In this document: piece after piece, positions 7,392 to 15,334 of the stretch | Position numbering within the stretch: position 1 is the first letter of the stretch | How the letters are laid out: every line of letters starts with the position of its first letter | Source: a virus | IMG/VR virus record: IMGVR_UViG_3300033146_002678 | Location: 1 to 20,251 of that record | Length of the DNA stretch: 20,251 nt | Reading direction: 5' to 3' (one strand) | The notes under the pieces: model-generated | Seen by the model: only the letters and a program-made list of their open reading frames with translations | The model's database searches: none | What the model was told of the DNA's origin: nothing | Position numbers and translations under genes: made by a program

Positions 7392-8360
7392 TTATTCTAT
7401 ATCAAAAAAATCATCTGCTTCTTGTGGTTCAGAATCAAAATCATCTGTATCAGTAGATGTTGTTGAATCAGTAGAAGTCGCACTTGCACTTTGAGCTGCT
7501 TTATATTCAATATTACCACTTAAAATAGCAAGAACATTATTTACTTTACCAGTAATTTTCTCATCCCATTTAGTTGCATTATGATCTTCTAACTTTACAG
7601 TTTTTTCAGATAAGAATGTTTTAATTTTATTATAAACACTTTCTGTTTTTTTAGCATCACCATCAAAACCAATAGTACCATCTTCTTTGATTGGTGCTGG
7701 CATAAATTTATCTGTTTTCTCATTATATAGTTTTATAGGTGATTCAGGTTTAAATGCTGAGGCATCATAATTTTGATATCCGGCTTTTTCCTTTATAATC
7801 AATTTGAAATCTTTTCCCTTAGCTAAATCAAAGACATTAGTTGGAACACCAGAAACTTCACCTTGTCGTTCTGAATTGATTTTTTCTTTAATAGTGTATC
7901 CATAAGGATAAACTAATATTTTACCAACTAATTCTGGATGTTGTTCATCTTCAATTACCATAATATAAGAATAATATTTTGTTGTTCTTGATAATTGATC
8001 TGCTTTTGCATTATCTGCTGCATTTGCTGAATTCTTTAATTTCCAATATTCTGTACATAAAGGACAATCTGATTCATGATTTTTCTTACAATCATAATAA
8101 CCTGATAAACCTGGTTCATTATTCATTTTAACATAATGGACATGCTTTTCAATTGCTGATGGTCCAATTTTTCCTGAATCTAATAAGTTAGGTAGAAATC
8201 TGATTAATGCATGATAGCCATGTTTTTTATCTTTTGCATCTTTTAATAATGGTCGATAAATACCATCTGTTGTTGTTGATTTTTTGTCAAATACTGACAT
8301 TGATGCATCATCTGCTTGCATACCTCCGAATAGGAAGTCATTTGCTGTGTTTTCACTCAT
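7392..8360 (-). CDS. 32: Single-stranded DNA-binding protein, T4 gp32-like
   Basis: This 322-residue protein binds exposed single strands during phage replication, recombination and repair and recruits the replication proteins. The gp32 layout is visible. An N-terminal arm holds a basic/serine-threonine patch KKSTT (26-30), like the cooperativity LAST motif of T4 gp32. The core OB-fold region holds a zinc-binding cluster with H73/H75, C91, C99 and C102 (YYDCKKNHESDCPLC), close to the His-Cys3 set of T4. Aromatic-rich DNA-contact strands follow (TTKYYSYIMV; ILVYPYGYTIKEKI). A low-complexity S/T tail ends in a strongly acidic stretch (DDFDSEPQEADDFFDIE), like the acidic C-terminus that binds partners. 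It has its own terminator. Its long non-coding leader carries repeats and a start-codon hairpin, suggesting autoregulation. Confidence 0.92.
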   Translation of the reverse strand: MSENTANDFLFGGMQADDASMSVFDKKSTTTDGIYRPLLKDAKDKKHGYHALIRFLPNLLDSGKIGPSAIEKHVHYVKMNNEPGLSGYYDCKKNHESDCPLCTEYWKLKNSANAADNAKADQLSRTTKYYSYIMVIEDEQHPELVGKILVYPYGYTIKEKINSERQGEVSGVPTNVFDLAKGKDFKLIIKEKAGYQNYDASAFKPESPIKLYNEKTDKFMPAPIKEDGTIGFDGDAKKTESVYNKIKTFLSEKTVKLEDHNATKWDEKITGKVNNVLAILSGNIEYKAAQSASATSTDSTTSTDTDDFDSEPQEADDFFDIE

Positions 8361-8362
8361 AT

Positions 8363-8387
8363 TTCATATAAGTATTTTTTATATGAA
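8363..8387 (-). promoter_or_regulatory. Hairpin covering the gp32 translation start region
   Basis: A perfect 9-bp inverted repeat (TTCATATAA and TTATATGAA, arms 8363-8371 and 8379-8387) encloses a 7-nt loop and ends 2 nt upstream of the gp32-like ATG. In the mRNA it would bury the ribosome-entry region. T4 gp32 represses its own translation through structured and A/U-rich leader RNA; a comparable operator here is inferred. Confidence 0.5.
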
Positions 8388-8425
8388 GTATAAAAAATTG
8401 TTGAATTTCGTTAAATAATAAAAAT

Positions 8426-8462
8426 TGCCTTAAATGCCTTAAATTCTTTTAAATCTTTTAAA
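8426..8462 (-). repeat. Four tandem TTTAAA/CTTAAA-type iterons in the gp32 leader
   Basis: On the plus strand TGCCTTAAA is repeated exactly (8426-8434, 8435-8443), followed by TTCTTTTAAA (8444-8453) and TCTTTTAAA (8454-8462). In the mRNA sense these become UUUAAA- and UUUAAGG-containing units. T4 gene 32 mRNA has UUAAA-type repeats in its translational operator, so these may bind the phage protein. Iterons of a replication origin are the alternative. Confidence 0.5.
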
Positions 8463-8641
8463 TCTTCACAATGTTTTTTTTCTGGAAAACTAACCATTTA
8501 AATTGCTTTCAAATTATATTATAAAATCAAAAAAAGTTGTTATTTTAATTATTTATTTTTAATTATTCTAAACAATTTTCATTCTAATTTTATACTACAA
8601 TTCTATATATTTGTTTTGAAAATTGCTTTTTTTCTCTTTCA

Positions 8642-8699
8642 TAACTATCTATTAATCAATACTTTATAGATATATAAGTCATTGATTAATAGATAGTTA
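8642..8699. repeat. Perfect 19-bp inverted repeat with 20-nt loop
   Basis: TAACTATCTATTAATCAAT (8642-8660) is exactly complementary to 8681-8699. The loop itself can pair partly (ACTT with AAGT), making a longer cruciform or RNA hairpin. It begins 10 nt past the stop of the 114-aa gene on the minus strand. It lacks the A/T-run flanks of the window's other terminators, so a terminator role is possible but not obvious. Confidence 0.85.
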
Positions 8700-8709
8700 A
8701 AAATAAAAA

Positions 8710-9054
8710 TTATTTTTTAAATTTATTTTTTATATTTTCAATATCTTTAATAACAATATCTGTTTTTTTATTAAATTTTTCAAGAATTTTTTCTTCATAA
8801 TTATCATCTTCAATAATTTTAAATTTAATCATATTATTTAAAGCATCTGACATAATTTGAGGTGAAATAACATCAATATCATCATTCAATATATATTTTT
8901 CAATATCCAAACAGAAATCATTATAATTTTCATATTTTGAATCAATATTTAATTCATTTAATGTATCATTAATATTAATCATAAATTGATAAAGATCATC
9001 ATAATCATCAACAAATTGTTGTTCTAATTTTAATTTAATTTCACTTATATTCAT
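8710..9054 (-). CDS. Acidic hypothetical protein, 114 aa
   Basis: No family is recognised. The protein is helical, acidic in its first 90 residues (DDYDD, NDDIDVIS, EDDNYEEK) and lysine-rich at the end (KDIENIKNKFKK). It has no cysteine except one near the middle (DFCLDIEKY) and no membrane segment or signal peptide. It is divergent from the giant structural gene at 9132, with about 77 bp between them. That gap carries two back-to-back TATATAA motifs at similar distances (18 and 20 nt) from the two start codons. The shared control region suggests expression together with the structural gene; a chaperone or assembly role would be speculation. Confidence 0.6.
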   Translation of the reverse strand: MNISEIKLKLEQQFVDDYDDLYQFMININDTLNELNIDSKYENYNDFCLDIEKYILNDDIDVISPQIMSDALNNMIKFKIIEDDNYEEKILEKFNKKTDIVIKDIENIKNKFKK

Positions 9055-9072
9055 TTAAAAAATTAATTTCAC

Positions 9073-9082
9073 TTATATATCT
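9073..9082 (-). promoter_or_regulatory. AGATATATAA motif upstream of the 114-aa gene
   Basis: Minus-strand AGATATATAA lies 18 nt before the start codon. The same 10-mer precedes the terminase-like gene at 19751-19760 (17 nt). It is a candidate late-promoter element related to TTAATATATAA. Confidence 0.35.
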
Positions 9083-9100
9083 TTTTTGAAGTGGTACAAT

Positions 9101-9111
9101 TTAATATATAA
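9101..9111 (+). promoter_or_regulatory. TTAATATATAA motif upstream of the giant structural gene
   Basis: This plus-strand 11-mer lies 20 nt before the ATG at 9132 and is followed by an A-rich leader. It is divergent to the motif at 9073-9082 and is a candidate late-promoter element. Confidence 0.35.
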
Positions 9112-9131
9112 AGAAAAATAAATTAAAATAA

Positions 9132-12100
9132 ATGACAACATTAAGATATGATGATTTAGGTAGTGTAAATGCAGTAAAAATATTACCAAAAATAGATTCA
9201 TATAATGGATTCATACAATTATACACTGAAATTGATTCACATATTGAAGAAGGAGATAATGTTTTTCTAACTTTCACTGGTGACATAGTTGACTCATTAA
9301 ATTTAGATAATTCTATTTATATTGATCAAGAAATTGATAGTTATTATTCTAAATATGCAACTGGATATAATATAATTCATGTAAATAAAAATATTAATTC
9401 TTTTGTAATAGAAAGAAAAATTTTTGATATTCCACAAGGAATAAAACCATATGATTATTATGTTTCAAAAATATCTGCACAGAAATTACATATTAGTCAT
9501 ATGAGTATTGATTCAGCAATAATCACAACTTCAGATAGTATTATTGATTCATGTGAATGGAAACAAGGTGTTGTTTTTGATGCTGATATTATAAATACAA
9601 CATTAATAAATAAATATGAATCAAATTATATATCATTAAATTTAATTTATAATGAAACTACTGATACATATACTAAAATAAATACATTAAATAATAATTT
9701 ATATGGATATTCATATTTTATAAATTCAAATAATTCTATTACTAATAGTAATATTGAAAATGGTTGGTTCTATAATTGTAGAATAAAAACTCAATCAAAT
9801 AATATTGATAATGGTTATTTTGATGAATGTAAAATTGAACAAGCAATAATAAATAATGGTCATTATAAAAATTCAACAATTGATGATGATTCAGAATGGA
9901 ATTATGGAAAATGGGAAAATAGTCAAAATCCATTTGTAATAGAAACTTGGAATGATGGTATTTTTTTAACTGGTGTTTTTGGTGATGTTGATATTAATAA
10001 TGTTAGTCTTGGTGATTCTATTTGGAAAAATGGTTATTTTATTGATGGTGATTTTAAAGGCAGATTATGGGAAAATGGAAAATTTCAAGGTGGAACATTT
10101 TGGGGTGTCACATGGGATGAAGGTTCTGGCTCAGAATCACATAAAAAGACAGCATTATTTGCTGGTGGATTTTTTAATGGTGGTGAAATGAAACCAATTA
10201 ATAATTTATATTCACCAATTGTACATGATATTACTATCAATGGTGGTGAAATTCACAATAGTATATTATCTAATATTAATTTAGAATATGGTAAAATAAT
10301 TGATTCAAATATTAAATTTTCTGAATTAAATGGTGGTGAAATAATTAATTCAAATATTATCTTATCAAATCAAAATAATTCAAAAATAATAAATTCTGAA
10401 TTTTCTGATACTAAAGTATTAAATGGCGAAATAATTGATTCAACTTTTTATCATAAAAATATAATAAAAAATGGAACTATAGAAAATTCAACAATAGCAA
10501 ATGATATTATAATTTATAATGGTACTTTTAAAAGTAACATATTTAAAATAATCAATAAAAGTGGATTAAGTGGTTCTATTTCACAAAAAATATTAAAAGA
10601 TGGTTCTAATTTTGTTAAAAAAATATATGTAGAATTTATAAATGGTCATTCATTTAGACCTGGTGATGATTTAGAATTAAATGGATTTGATGATGTTGAA
10701 TTAAATAATCAAATATTAACAATACCACCATATAATCAATATGAAGATCCAACTAAATATTCTGGTGGAAGTTTTGCATATTTTAATTCAACTGGTGATA
10801 CTTATGTTATATTAGAAGGTATTTGGAGAAATCATTATCAAGGTGCAAAAGGATATTTATCTGGTATATCTCATTCCGTAGATAGCAATGATAAAATAAT
10901 CATTGAAAATGGTGAATTTTTGTTAGATGATTTTGATAATGTAATTATTAATAATGGTAATTTTGTTAATACTAATATGCATAATGGAACAATTTTTAAT
11001 AATGGTGATTTTAGAGGTGGTTATTTTTCTTCTATACTTGGTATTGAGAATGAAAATATTTGGAATAATGGTAATTTTTATGATGGAAAATTTGGTGCAA
11101 GATTATCAGGTTCATCTGAAGCATACATGAGTATTTCTGATACAAAAATGGAAATATTTGAAGATACAATAATTGAAAATCTTAATATAAAAATAGTAAA
11201 TATATATCCTGCTCAAATAAATTCTCAAATAAATTCTTTAGGTAGTGGTGTGTTAAGTGTTGGACCATCACTATCTGATATAAGACCATTTAATGAATCT
11301 GATGTTATGGATTCTGTGCCTTGGTCTGCTACAACATCAACATCTTCAAATAATTTAACATTTTCACCTTATAGATTAATAGTTAAAATAGATTGTACAG
11401 ATACTGAAAATAAAGGAATATTAAAATATAGATTAGATCATTTAATTGATGGATTAAATGTCAATATTGTTGATTTAGCTTTCAAAGAAAATAATCCAAA
11501 TTCTAGTTTTGAAGATATTTATAGTACTTTTAATGATTTATATAGTAATGGTTCAAATGAATCAGAATATACAATGGATTCATATCAATATATTCAATAT
11601 TACATTAAGAATACTAATGATACATATATTTATTTACTATTTGAATCTGAACATGTTAAAAATTTATATAATGATGCAAATTCACAAGAAAAAACAGCAT
11701 TTGATTTAAATTTTAAGAATGCGTGGTCTATCACAAATTCAGGTTATTTTACAAATCCTCTTCCAGTTCTTGATAATGGTCTTGCTGGTGGAACAGATAA
11801 TATTAATAATCTTGATTATTTTAAGATCAAAGAAAATACAAATTCACCATATAGTGATGAAGATTGGATATGTGGTTCAAATGTCCCACCCTGGTGGTTA
11901 GAAAATACACATACTGGAACTGCACAAAATATAGATAGAACAAATAAATATAGTGTTAATTGGAAACATAGTCCAATATCAATTAATGATTTATCTTATA
12001 TTAATACAAATAATAATGTAGAAATATTTGTAAGTGGTGGTACAAATCCAGATTATACACAAACAACAATATCTGAAGATGTTATTAATCATCATTCATC

Positions 12101-13436
12101 ATTTCATAATTTATTAAATATGAATTTACAAATCCCATTTATGAACACATTTACATCTTGGATAAAATATCATTTTTTAAATAAATTTAGTATTGGTGAA
12201 AAACATTCAACTGATTTATATGTGTCACCATTGACTGATTTAGAAGTTATAACATCTGCAGCAACATCTTATGGTTGGACTGGTTGGACAAGTGTATATA
12301 ATGGAAATGTTCTGAGTGCAGCACCACCACCAAATACATATAAATTTTCAAATAATGATGAAGAATTATATATTAATATTGATAATGATAGTGCAATAAA
12401 TAGAACAACATCACAAGATTATTATGCTCAATTTCAAATACAATTTGAAGGAAAAATATCATTTAATTTAAAAAGTACATTAAATATTCAAGGTGGTCAA
12501 GGTGTATCAGCTTTACCAGTTTTAACACCAACCCCAGATTATTCACAAATATTTGAATCTGCTAATATGACCACAGTTACAGTAAAAACATTATTAAGAT
12601 ATTCATATAAATATATATCAATATCAAATTTAATTGCATCAGGATCAAAAGTCTATTCTGTGAAATATTCAAGAAAACATACTTTAGCAGAAATAGAAAG
12701 TGTTTGTCCGGAATGTGTTATACCAAGCACAGGTTTATCATGGTATGGTATTCCAACAGATTCACAAAATTTAATTTATGATGATGATAGAATGGTTGAA
12801 GAAGATGATAGCATTTTTCACTTAAATGAATATGATACTAATATGTTTGAATCATATTGGAGATATCGAAGAGGACAAACAAATACATTTTTTGAGGGTT
12901 TTTCATATAATCCAATTTTAGATAATTATTATAATGATGAAGAAATTGATGAAGATGATGATGAAGATGATAATTTTGAAACTAATGGGATGTATGCTTA
13001 TAATTCTTCATATTTTGATTGGTTTAGTACAAGAGAATTTACAAATGAAGAAAAATCAAATTTTGAATTATGGAATAGTAAAATATCAACAACTTCAAGA
13101 TATTTTAATAGAAAAGCTGGTGTTCAACTTAAAGCAGATAATAGAAATGTTTCTTCATCTTCTTATAGAGATAAATTTTATGATGGAGTTTTTTATAGTG
13201 GTGATTTTCAAGGAGTTTGGGAAGGTGGAAAATGGGTTAATGGTTATTTTCATGGATGGAATAATTTAGTACCAGCAGGTAGTTCAGAAAGTCTAACTGC
13301 ACCATATGAAACAAATCCAAATACAAAAATTTCAGTTGTTAAAATACATAAAGATGATAAATTATTAATTAGTAATAAAAAATATTATGAAGTTGCACCA
13401 TGGGATCAAAGTAGAGATAATATAAGATTGAATTGA
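9132..13436 (+). CDS. Giant beta-helix-like structural protein (probable tail/baseplate or fibre component), 1434 aa
   Basis: A 1434-residue, low-cysteine, Asn/Gly/Ser-rich protein typical of phage appendages. After a non-repeated N-terminal region (about 1-195), short repeats of type W-x-N-G-x-F-x-x-G-x-F run from about 200 to 340 (WKNGYFIDGDFKG, WENGKFQGGTFWG). Softer repeats follow at about 360-470 (NGGEIHNSI, NGEIIDSTF, NGTIENSTI), and the sharp form returns at about 590-660 (WNNGNFYDGKFG). Repeats of this period usually stack as a beta-helix or beta-solenoid. About 660-1340 is non-repetitive, with an acidic run near 1267-1282 (EEIDEDDDEDD). The W/G-x-F repeats return at about 1345-1378 (FYDGVFYSGDFQGVW). 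The exact virion position cannot be fixed from sequence. It converges tail-to-tail with the minus-strand membrane protein gene at 13444. Confidence 0.7.
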   Translation: MTTLRYDDLGSVNAVKILPKIDSYNGFIQLYTEIDSHIEEGDNVFLTFTGDIVDSLNLDNSIYIDQEIDSYYSKYATGYNIIHVNKNINSFVIERKIFDIPQGIKPYDYYVSKISAQKLHISHMSIDSAIITTSDSIIDSCEWKQGVVFDADIINTTLINKYESNYISLNLIYNETTDTYTKINTLNNNLYGYSYFINSNNSITNSNIENGWFYNCRIKTQSNNIDNGYFDECKIEQAIINNGHYKNSTIDDDSEWNYGKWENSQNPFVIETWNDGIFLTGVFGDVDINNVSLGDSIWKNGYFIDGDFKGRLWENGKFQGGTFWGVTWDEGSGSESHKKTALFAGGFFNGGEMKPINNLYSPIVHDITINGGEIHNSILSNINLEYGKIIDSNIKFSELNGGEIINSNIILSNQNNSKIINSEFSDTKVLNGEIIDSTFYHKNIIKNGTIENSTIANDIIIYNGTFKSNIFKIINKSGLSGSISQKILKDGSNFVKKIYVEFINGHSFRPGDDLELNGFDDVELNNQILTIPPYNQYEDPTKYSGGSFAYFNSTGDTYVILEGIWRNHYQGAKGYLSGISHSVDSNDKIIIENGEFLLDDFDNVIINNGNFVNTNMHNGTIFNNGDFRGGYFSSILGIENENIWNNGNFYDGKFGARLSGSSEAYMSISDTKMEIFEDTIIENLNIKIVNIYPAQINSQINSLGSGVLSVGPSLSDIRPFNESDVMDSVPWSATTSTSSNNLTFSPYRLIVKIDCTDTENKGILKYRLDHLIDGLNVNIVDLAFKENNPNSSFEDIYSTFNDLYSNGSNESEYTMDSYQYIQYYIKNTNDTYIYLLFESEHVKNLYNDANSQEKTAFDLNFKNAWSITNSGYFTNPLPVLDNGLAGGTDNINNLDYFKIKENTNSPYSDEDWICGSNVPPWWLENTHTGTAQNIDRTNKYSVNWKHSPISINDLSYINTNNNVEIFVSGGTNPDYTQTTISEDVINHHSSFHNLLNMNLQIPFMNTFTSWIKYHFLNKFSIGEKHSTDLYVSPLTDLEVITSAATSYGWTGWTSVYNGNVLSAAPPPNTYKFSNNDEELYINIDNDSAINRTTSQDYYAQFQIQFEGKISFNLKSTLNIQGGQGVSALPVLTPTPDYSQIFESANMTTVTVKTLLRYSYKYISISNLIASGSKVYSVKYSRKHTLAEIESVCPECVIPSTGLSWYGIPTDSQNLIYDDDRMVEEDDSIFHLNEYDTNMFESYWRYRRGQTNTFFEGFSYNPILDNYYNDEEIDEDDDEDDNFETNGMYAYNSSYFDWFSTREFTNEEKSNFELWNSKISTTSRYFNRKAGVQLKADNRNVSSSSYRDKFYDGVFYSGDFQGVWEGGKWVNGYFHGWNNLVPAGSSESLTAPYETNPNTKISVVKIHKDDKLLISNKKYYEVAPWDQSRDNIRLN

Positions 13437-13443
13437 TTCTAAA

Positions 13444-13935
13444 TTATAATAATAATCCTATTAATAAACCAAGCACTAATCCTGTACCACTACCAATAAG
13501 TATTTTCTTATTTGATTTTTTACATTTTTCTTTATAGATATTTTCTGTTTCAACTAACTCATGTTCTTTATTTTTATATAATGAATCTTTTAAAACACAT
13601 TTAGATTTAGTTATATTAATCATTGAATCTAAGTTTGCTATTTTTTGTTCATATAACAAAACTATTTTATTAAAATCGTTTTTCTTTTGATTATATTTAT
13701 TAATATAAAAATCTCTTTGTTGAAAAGAATTGTAAATATATTGAGCTTGCTCAGTATCAAAACAATAATATACTGTATTATATTTTTTAATTACTATTGG
13801 TTTAATTGATTTTATATCATTTATTTCAAAATTATTGGTGTCTATAACCATTTGGGTCGTATCCTGCGAATATACTACTGATACTATCAGAAGAAAGACC
13901 ATGAAAAGGTGTAAGCGTAGGTTTTTCATTATCAT
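13444..13935 (-). CDS. Exported protein with C-terminal membrane segment; possible lysis (spanin-like) partner
   Basis: A 163-residue protein (161 if it starts at the second Met, MKNLRL). An N-terminal signal-like segment (LFMVFLLIVSVVYSQD) has a probable cleavage before QDT, as is common in Bacteroidota. There is no lipobox cysteine. A central region (YYCFDTEQAQYIYNSFQQRD) is followed by a long coiled coil (about 85-140), a basic KKSNKK, and a hydrophobic glycine-rich C-terminal segment ILIGSGTGLVLGLLIGLLL. Its 5' end overlaps the upstream 121-aa gene by 104 nt in another frame, like the overlapping Rz/Rz1 spanin genes. I infer a cell-envelope lysis role, possibly bridging the periplasm. Without a lipoprotein signal it is not a classical outer-membrane spanin. 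Confidence 0.6.
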   Translation of the reverse strand: MIMKNLRLHLFMVFLLIVSVVYSQDTTQMVIDTNNFEINDIKSIKPIVIKKYNTVYYCFDTEQAQYIYNSFQQRDFYINKYNQKKNDFNKIVLLYEQKIANLDSMINITKSKCVLKDSLYKNKEHELVETENIYKEKCKKSNKKILIGSGTGLVLGLLIGLLL

Positions 13936-14197
13936 GTTGATTATTTTTTAAAGAATCAATATCTGAACTTAGATTCTTATTAAGTGTTTCTAAATTAGTA
14001 TATAGTGAATCTAAATTATTTATTTTTTTATTTAAACTGTCTTCAATTAATTCATGTTTATGTTTAATATCTTTTAATTTATTTTTATATCCGGATTCTC
14101 CAGAAAAATATAAATAAGTAACTATTATTAATGCTATAAAAAGTATTATAGTTATAATATTATTAGATTTTACTTTTACTTCTATATTTTTATCCAT
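13832..14197 (-). CDS. Small membrane protein with periplasmic coiled coil; possible inner-membrane spanin
   Basis: A 121-residue type-II membrane protein. A short basic N-terminus (MDKNIEVKVKSNN) is followed by one membrane segment at about 14-31 (IITIILFIALIIVTYLYF). A charged coiled coil follows at about 38-86 (KDIKHKHELIEDSLNKKINNLDSLYTNLETLNKNLSSDID), then a flexible tail ending GYDPNGYRHQ. This is the layout of an Rz-type inner-membrane spanin: anchored in the inner membrane with its helix in the periplasm. The downstream gene starts inside it in another frame. It is divergent from the plus-strand gene at 14279. The function is inferred from topology and overlap only; the sequence shows no diagnostic motif. 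Confidence 0.6.
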   Translation of the reverse strand: MDKNIEVKVKSNNIITIILFIALIIVTYLYFSGESGYKNKLKDIKHKHELIEDSLNKKINNLDSLYTNLETLNKNLSSDIDSLKNNQHDNEKPTLTPFHGLSSDSISSIFAGYDPNGYRHQ

Positions 14198-14221
14198 ATT
14201 TTTAATCTTTTTTTCTTATAT

Positions 14222-14256
14222 TCAAAAAATGACTTTTTGATATTAATATATATATT
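14222..14256 (+). promoter_or_regulatory. Small inverted repeat and A/T promoter-like motif in the divergent gap
   Basis: TCAAAAA (14222-14228) pairs with TTTTTGA (14234-14240) across 5 nt, followed by TTAATATATATAT (14243-14255), which resembles the 11-mer before other late-looking genes. It lies between the divergent genes at 14197 and 14279 and may serve as their shared control region. Confidence 0.3.
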
Positions 14257-14278
14257 GTAAAAAAATAATATAAAAATT

Positions 14279-14794
14279 ATGAAAAACATGAAAAATTTAA
14301 AAGAATTCAAAACTACAAATAAGAGTGGTCAAAGAATTAATGAAGATGTAATGATAATGGGAAATGATTTTATTGTTAGACCTGCTATCACTATACCTGG
14401 TTCTTTAGTTTCACAATATATGAAAAAAGTAAAAGATGAAAATGGAACAAAATTAGAAGATAAATTTGGTAAAAATCAAATTGCAGAAATGTTAGTAAAT
14501 TATTTAGCTACTAATTTTATGAATATTGAAAATTTTCCAACTTCAATAACTGAAGGTACTGCTGCAACTCAAGTTCAACCTGTTCAAACTCAAATGCAGG
14601 CTCAACCACAAGCACAAATGCAACCTCAAACTCAATTACAAGATGAAGATGCACAAAATATTCAAGCACAAGCAACTGCTCAAGATATTCAAAGTCAAGA
14701 AGGTCAAACACAACCTCAAACACAACCTCAAACACAATCACAAGGACAAGGACAAGGACAAGATATCCAAGGCACACAAACACAAGCAATATAA
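14279..14794 (+). CDS. Probable internal head protein with propeptide-like N-terminus and Gln-rich tail
   Basis: A 171-residue protein in three parts. The N-terminal leader (from Met4: MKNLKEFKTTNKSGQRINE) ends in I-N-E, matching the gp21 prohead-protease consensus. A short folded region (about 23-90) follows: FIVRPAITIPGSLVSQYMKKV, then KNQIAEMLVNYLATNFMNIENF. It closes with S-I-T-E at about 89-92, a second consensus cleavage site. The remainder (about 95-171) is low-complexity Gln/Thr/Pro, with QTQPQTQP and QGQGQGQ runs. This plan recalls small prohead-core proteins that are trimmed during head maturation. The gene is followed after 3 nt by the 173-aa gene, so the two are co-transcribed. 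Met1 or Met4 could be the start; Met4 fits the leader pattern better. Confidence 0.65.
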   Translation: MKNMKNLKEFKTTNKSGQRINEDVMIMGNDFIVRPAITIPGSLVSQYMKKVKDENGTKLEDKFGKNQIAEMLVNYLATNFMNIENFPTSITEGTAATQVQPVQTQMQAQPQAQMQPQTQLQDEDAQNIQAQATAQDIQSQEGQTQPQTQPQTQSQGQGQGQDIQGTQTQAI

Positions 14795-14797
14795 AAA

Positions 14798-15319
14798 ATG
14801 GGATTAAAGAAATATTCAGAATATATTAGTGAAAATAAAAACATGAAAACTTCTACACCAGAAGTTGAAAGAATACCAAAAGTTGAAGAACCAAAAACAA
14901 GTGATTCAAAAAAAATTTCTATAAAAAAATCTAAACAGAATCAAAGAAAATCTGTAAAGATTCAACAAAAAGAAGAAGTTGTATCTGAATCAATTGTTTT
15001 TAATGGTAAAGTTGTATCTTTTTTTGGTCCAGTTAAACCAAGTTCAACTATTTCACTATTAGAATCTAAGAATATTTCTAAAGAAAAATTACATTTTATT
15101 ATAACTGAACAACAAGATTCTATTGTTATTTTGAAATATAATCTTGAAACCGAAATGAAATTAAAAAGTTTTACAGAAACTTTCATAAAATATCATCAAA
15201 ATAAATTAAATATTTTTGAAGGTGTTACTGTTGAAGGATCAGATACTTTTTCAATGATTAAGAATTTAAAAAATAATAAGAAATTATTAATAGAAAATCT
15301 TATTAAATTATTAAAATAA
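14798..15319 (+). CDS. Probable internal/prohead-core-like protein, 173 aa
   Basis: No family is recognised. The leader MGLKKYSEYISE ends in I-S-E, the expected prohead-protease site, and resembles the capsid-targeting leader of T4 internal proteins. It is followed by a disordered, very basic segment (about 35-60, rich in K, S and Q), which could bind DNA inside the head. A compact alpha/beta part follows from about 64 to 173 (ESIVFNGKVVSFFGP; KLHFIITEQQDSIVILKYNLE; a helical C-terminus). It starts 3 nt after the previous stop codon and is closed by a strong terminator, so the two genes form a two-gene unit. Confidence 0.65.
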   Translation: MGLKKYSEYISENKNMKTSTPEVERIPKVEEPKTSDSKKISIKKSKQNQRKSVKIQQKEEVVSESIVFNGKVVSFFGPVKPSSTISLLESKNISKEKLHFIITEQQDSIVILKYNLETEMKLKSFTETFIKYHQNKLNIFEGVTVEGSDTFSMIKNLKNNKKLLIENLIKLLK

Positions 15320-15334
15320 TTTTTATTATAAAAC

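Larger units (their letters stand above)
8361..8709. other. 349-bp non-coding region upstream of gp32
   Basis: No convincing ORF or host-type promoter was found. It holds, from the gp32 side, the start-codon hairpin, the four iterons, three copies of AAATTGC (near 8422, 8500 and 8620) and a 19-bp perfect inverted repeat at 8642-8699. The layout fits a long regulated leader, a replication-associated site, or both. Confidence 0.5.

Noticed and set aside
8426-8462. Short tandem units considered as a CRISPR-like array
   Set aside because: Units are 9-10 bp and directly adjacent with no spacers, so they are iterons, not CRISPR repeats.
12934-13269. Plus-strand 111-aa Met/Lys/Ile-rich frame
   Set aside because: It lies fully inside the giant structural gene in another frame and its composition is typical of a frame shadow.
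13444-13935. Lipoprotein outer-membrane spanin assignment
   Set aside because: The signal segment ends in VYSQD with no cysteine at the cleavage region, so a lipidated o-spanin is not supported; kept only as a possible lysis partner.
14700-14765. Repetitive CAA-rich DNA considered as a regulatory repeat or origin iteron
   Set aside because: It is explained by the Gln/Pro/Thr-rich coding of the head-type protein in an uninterrupted frame.
14517-14789. Minus-strand 90-aa frame rich in Leu/Val
   Set aside because: It is the reverse shadow of the Gln-rich tail (CAA/CAG codons read backwards); low-complexity artefact.
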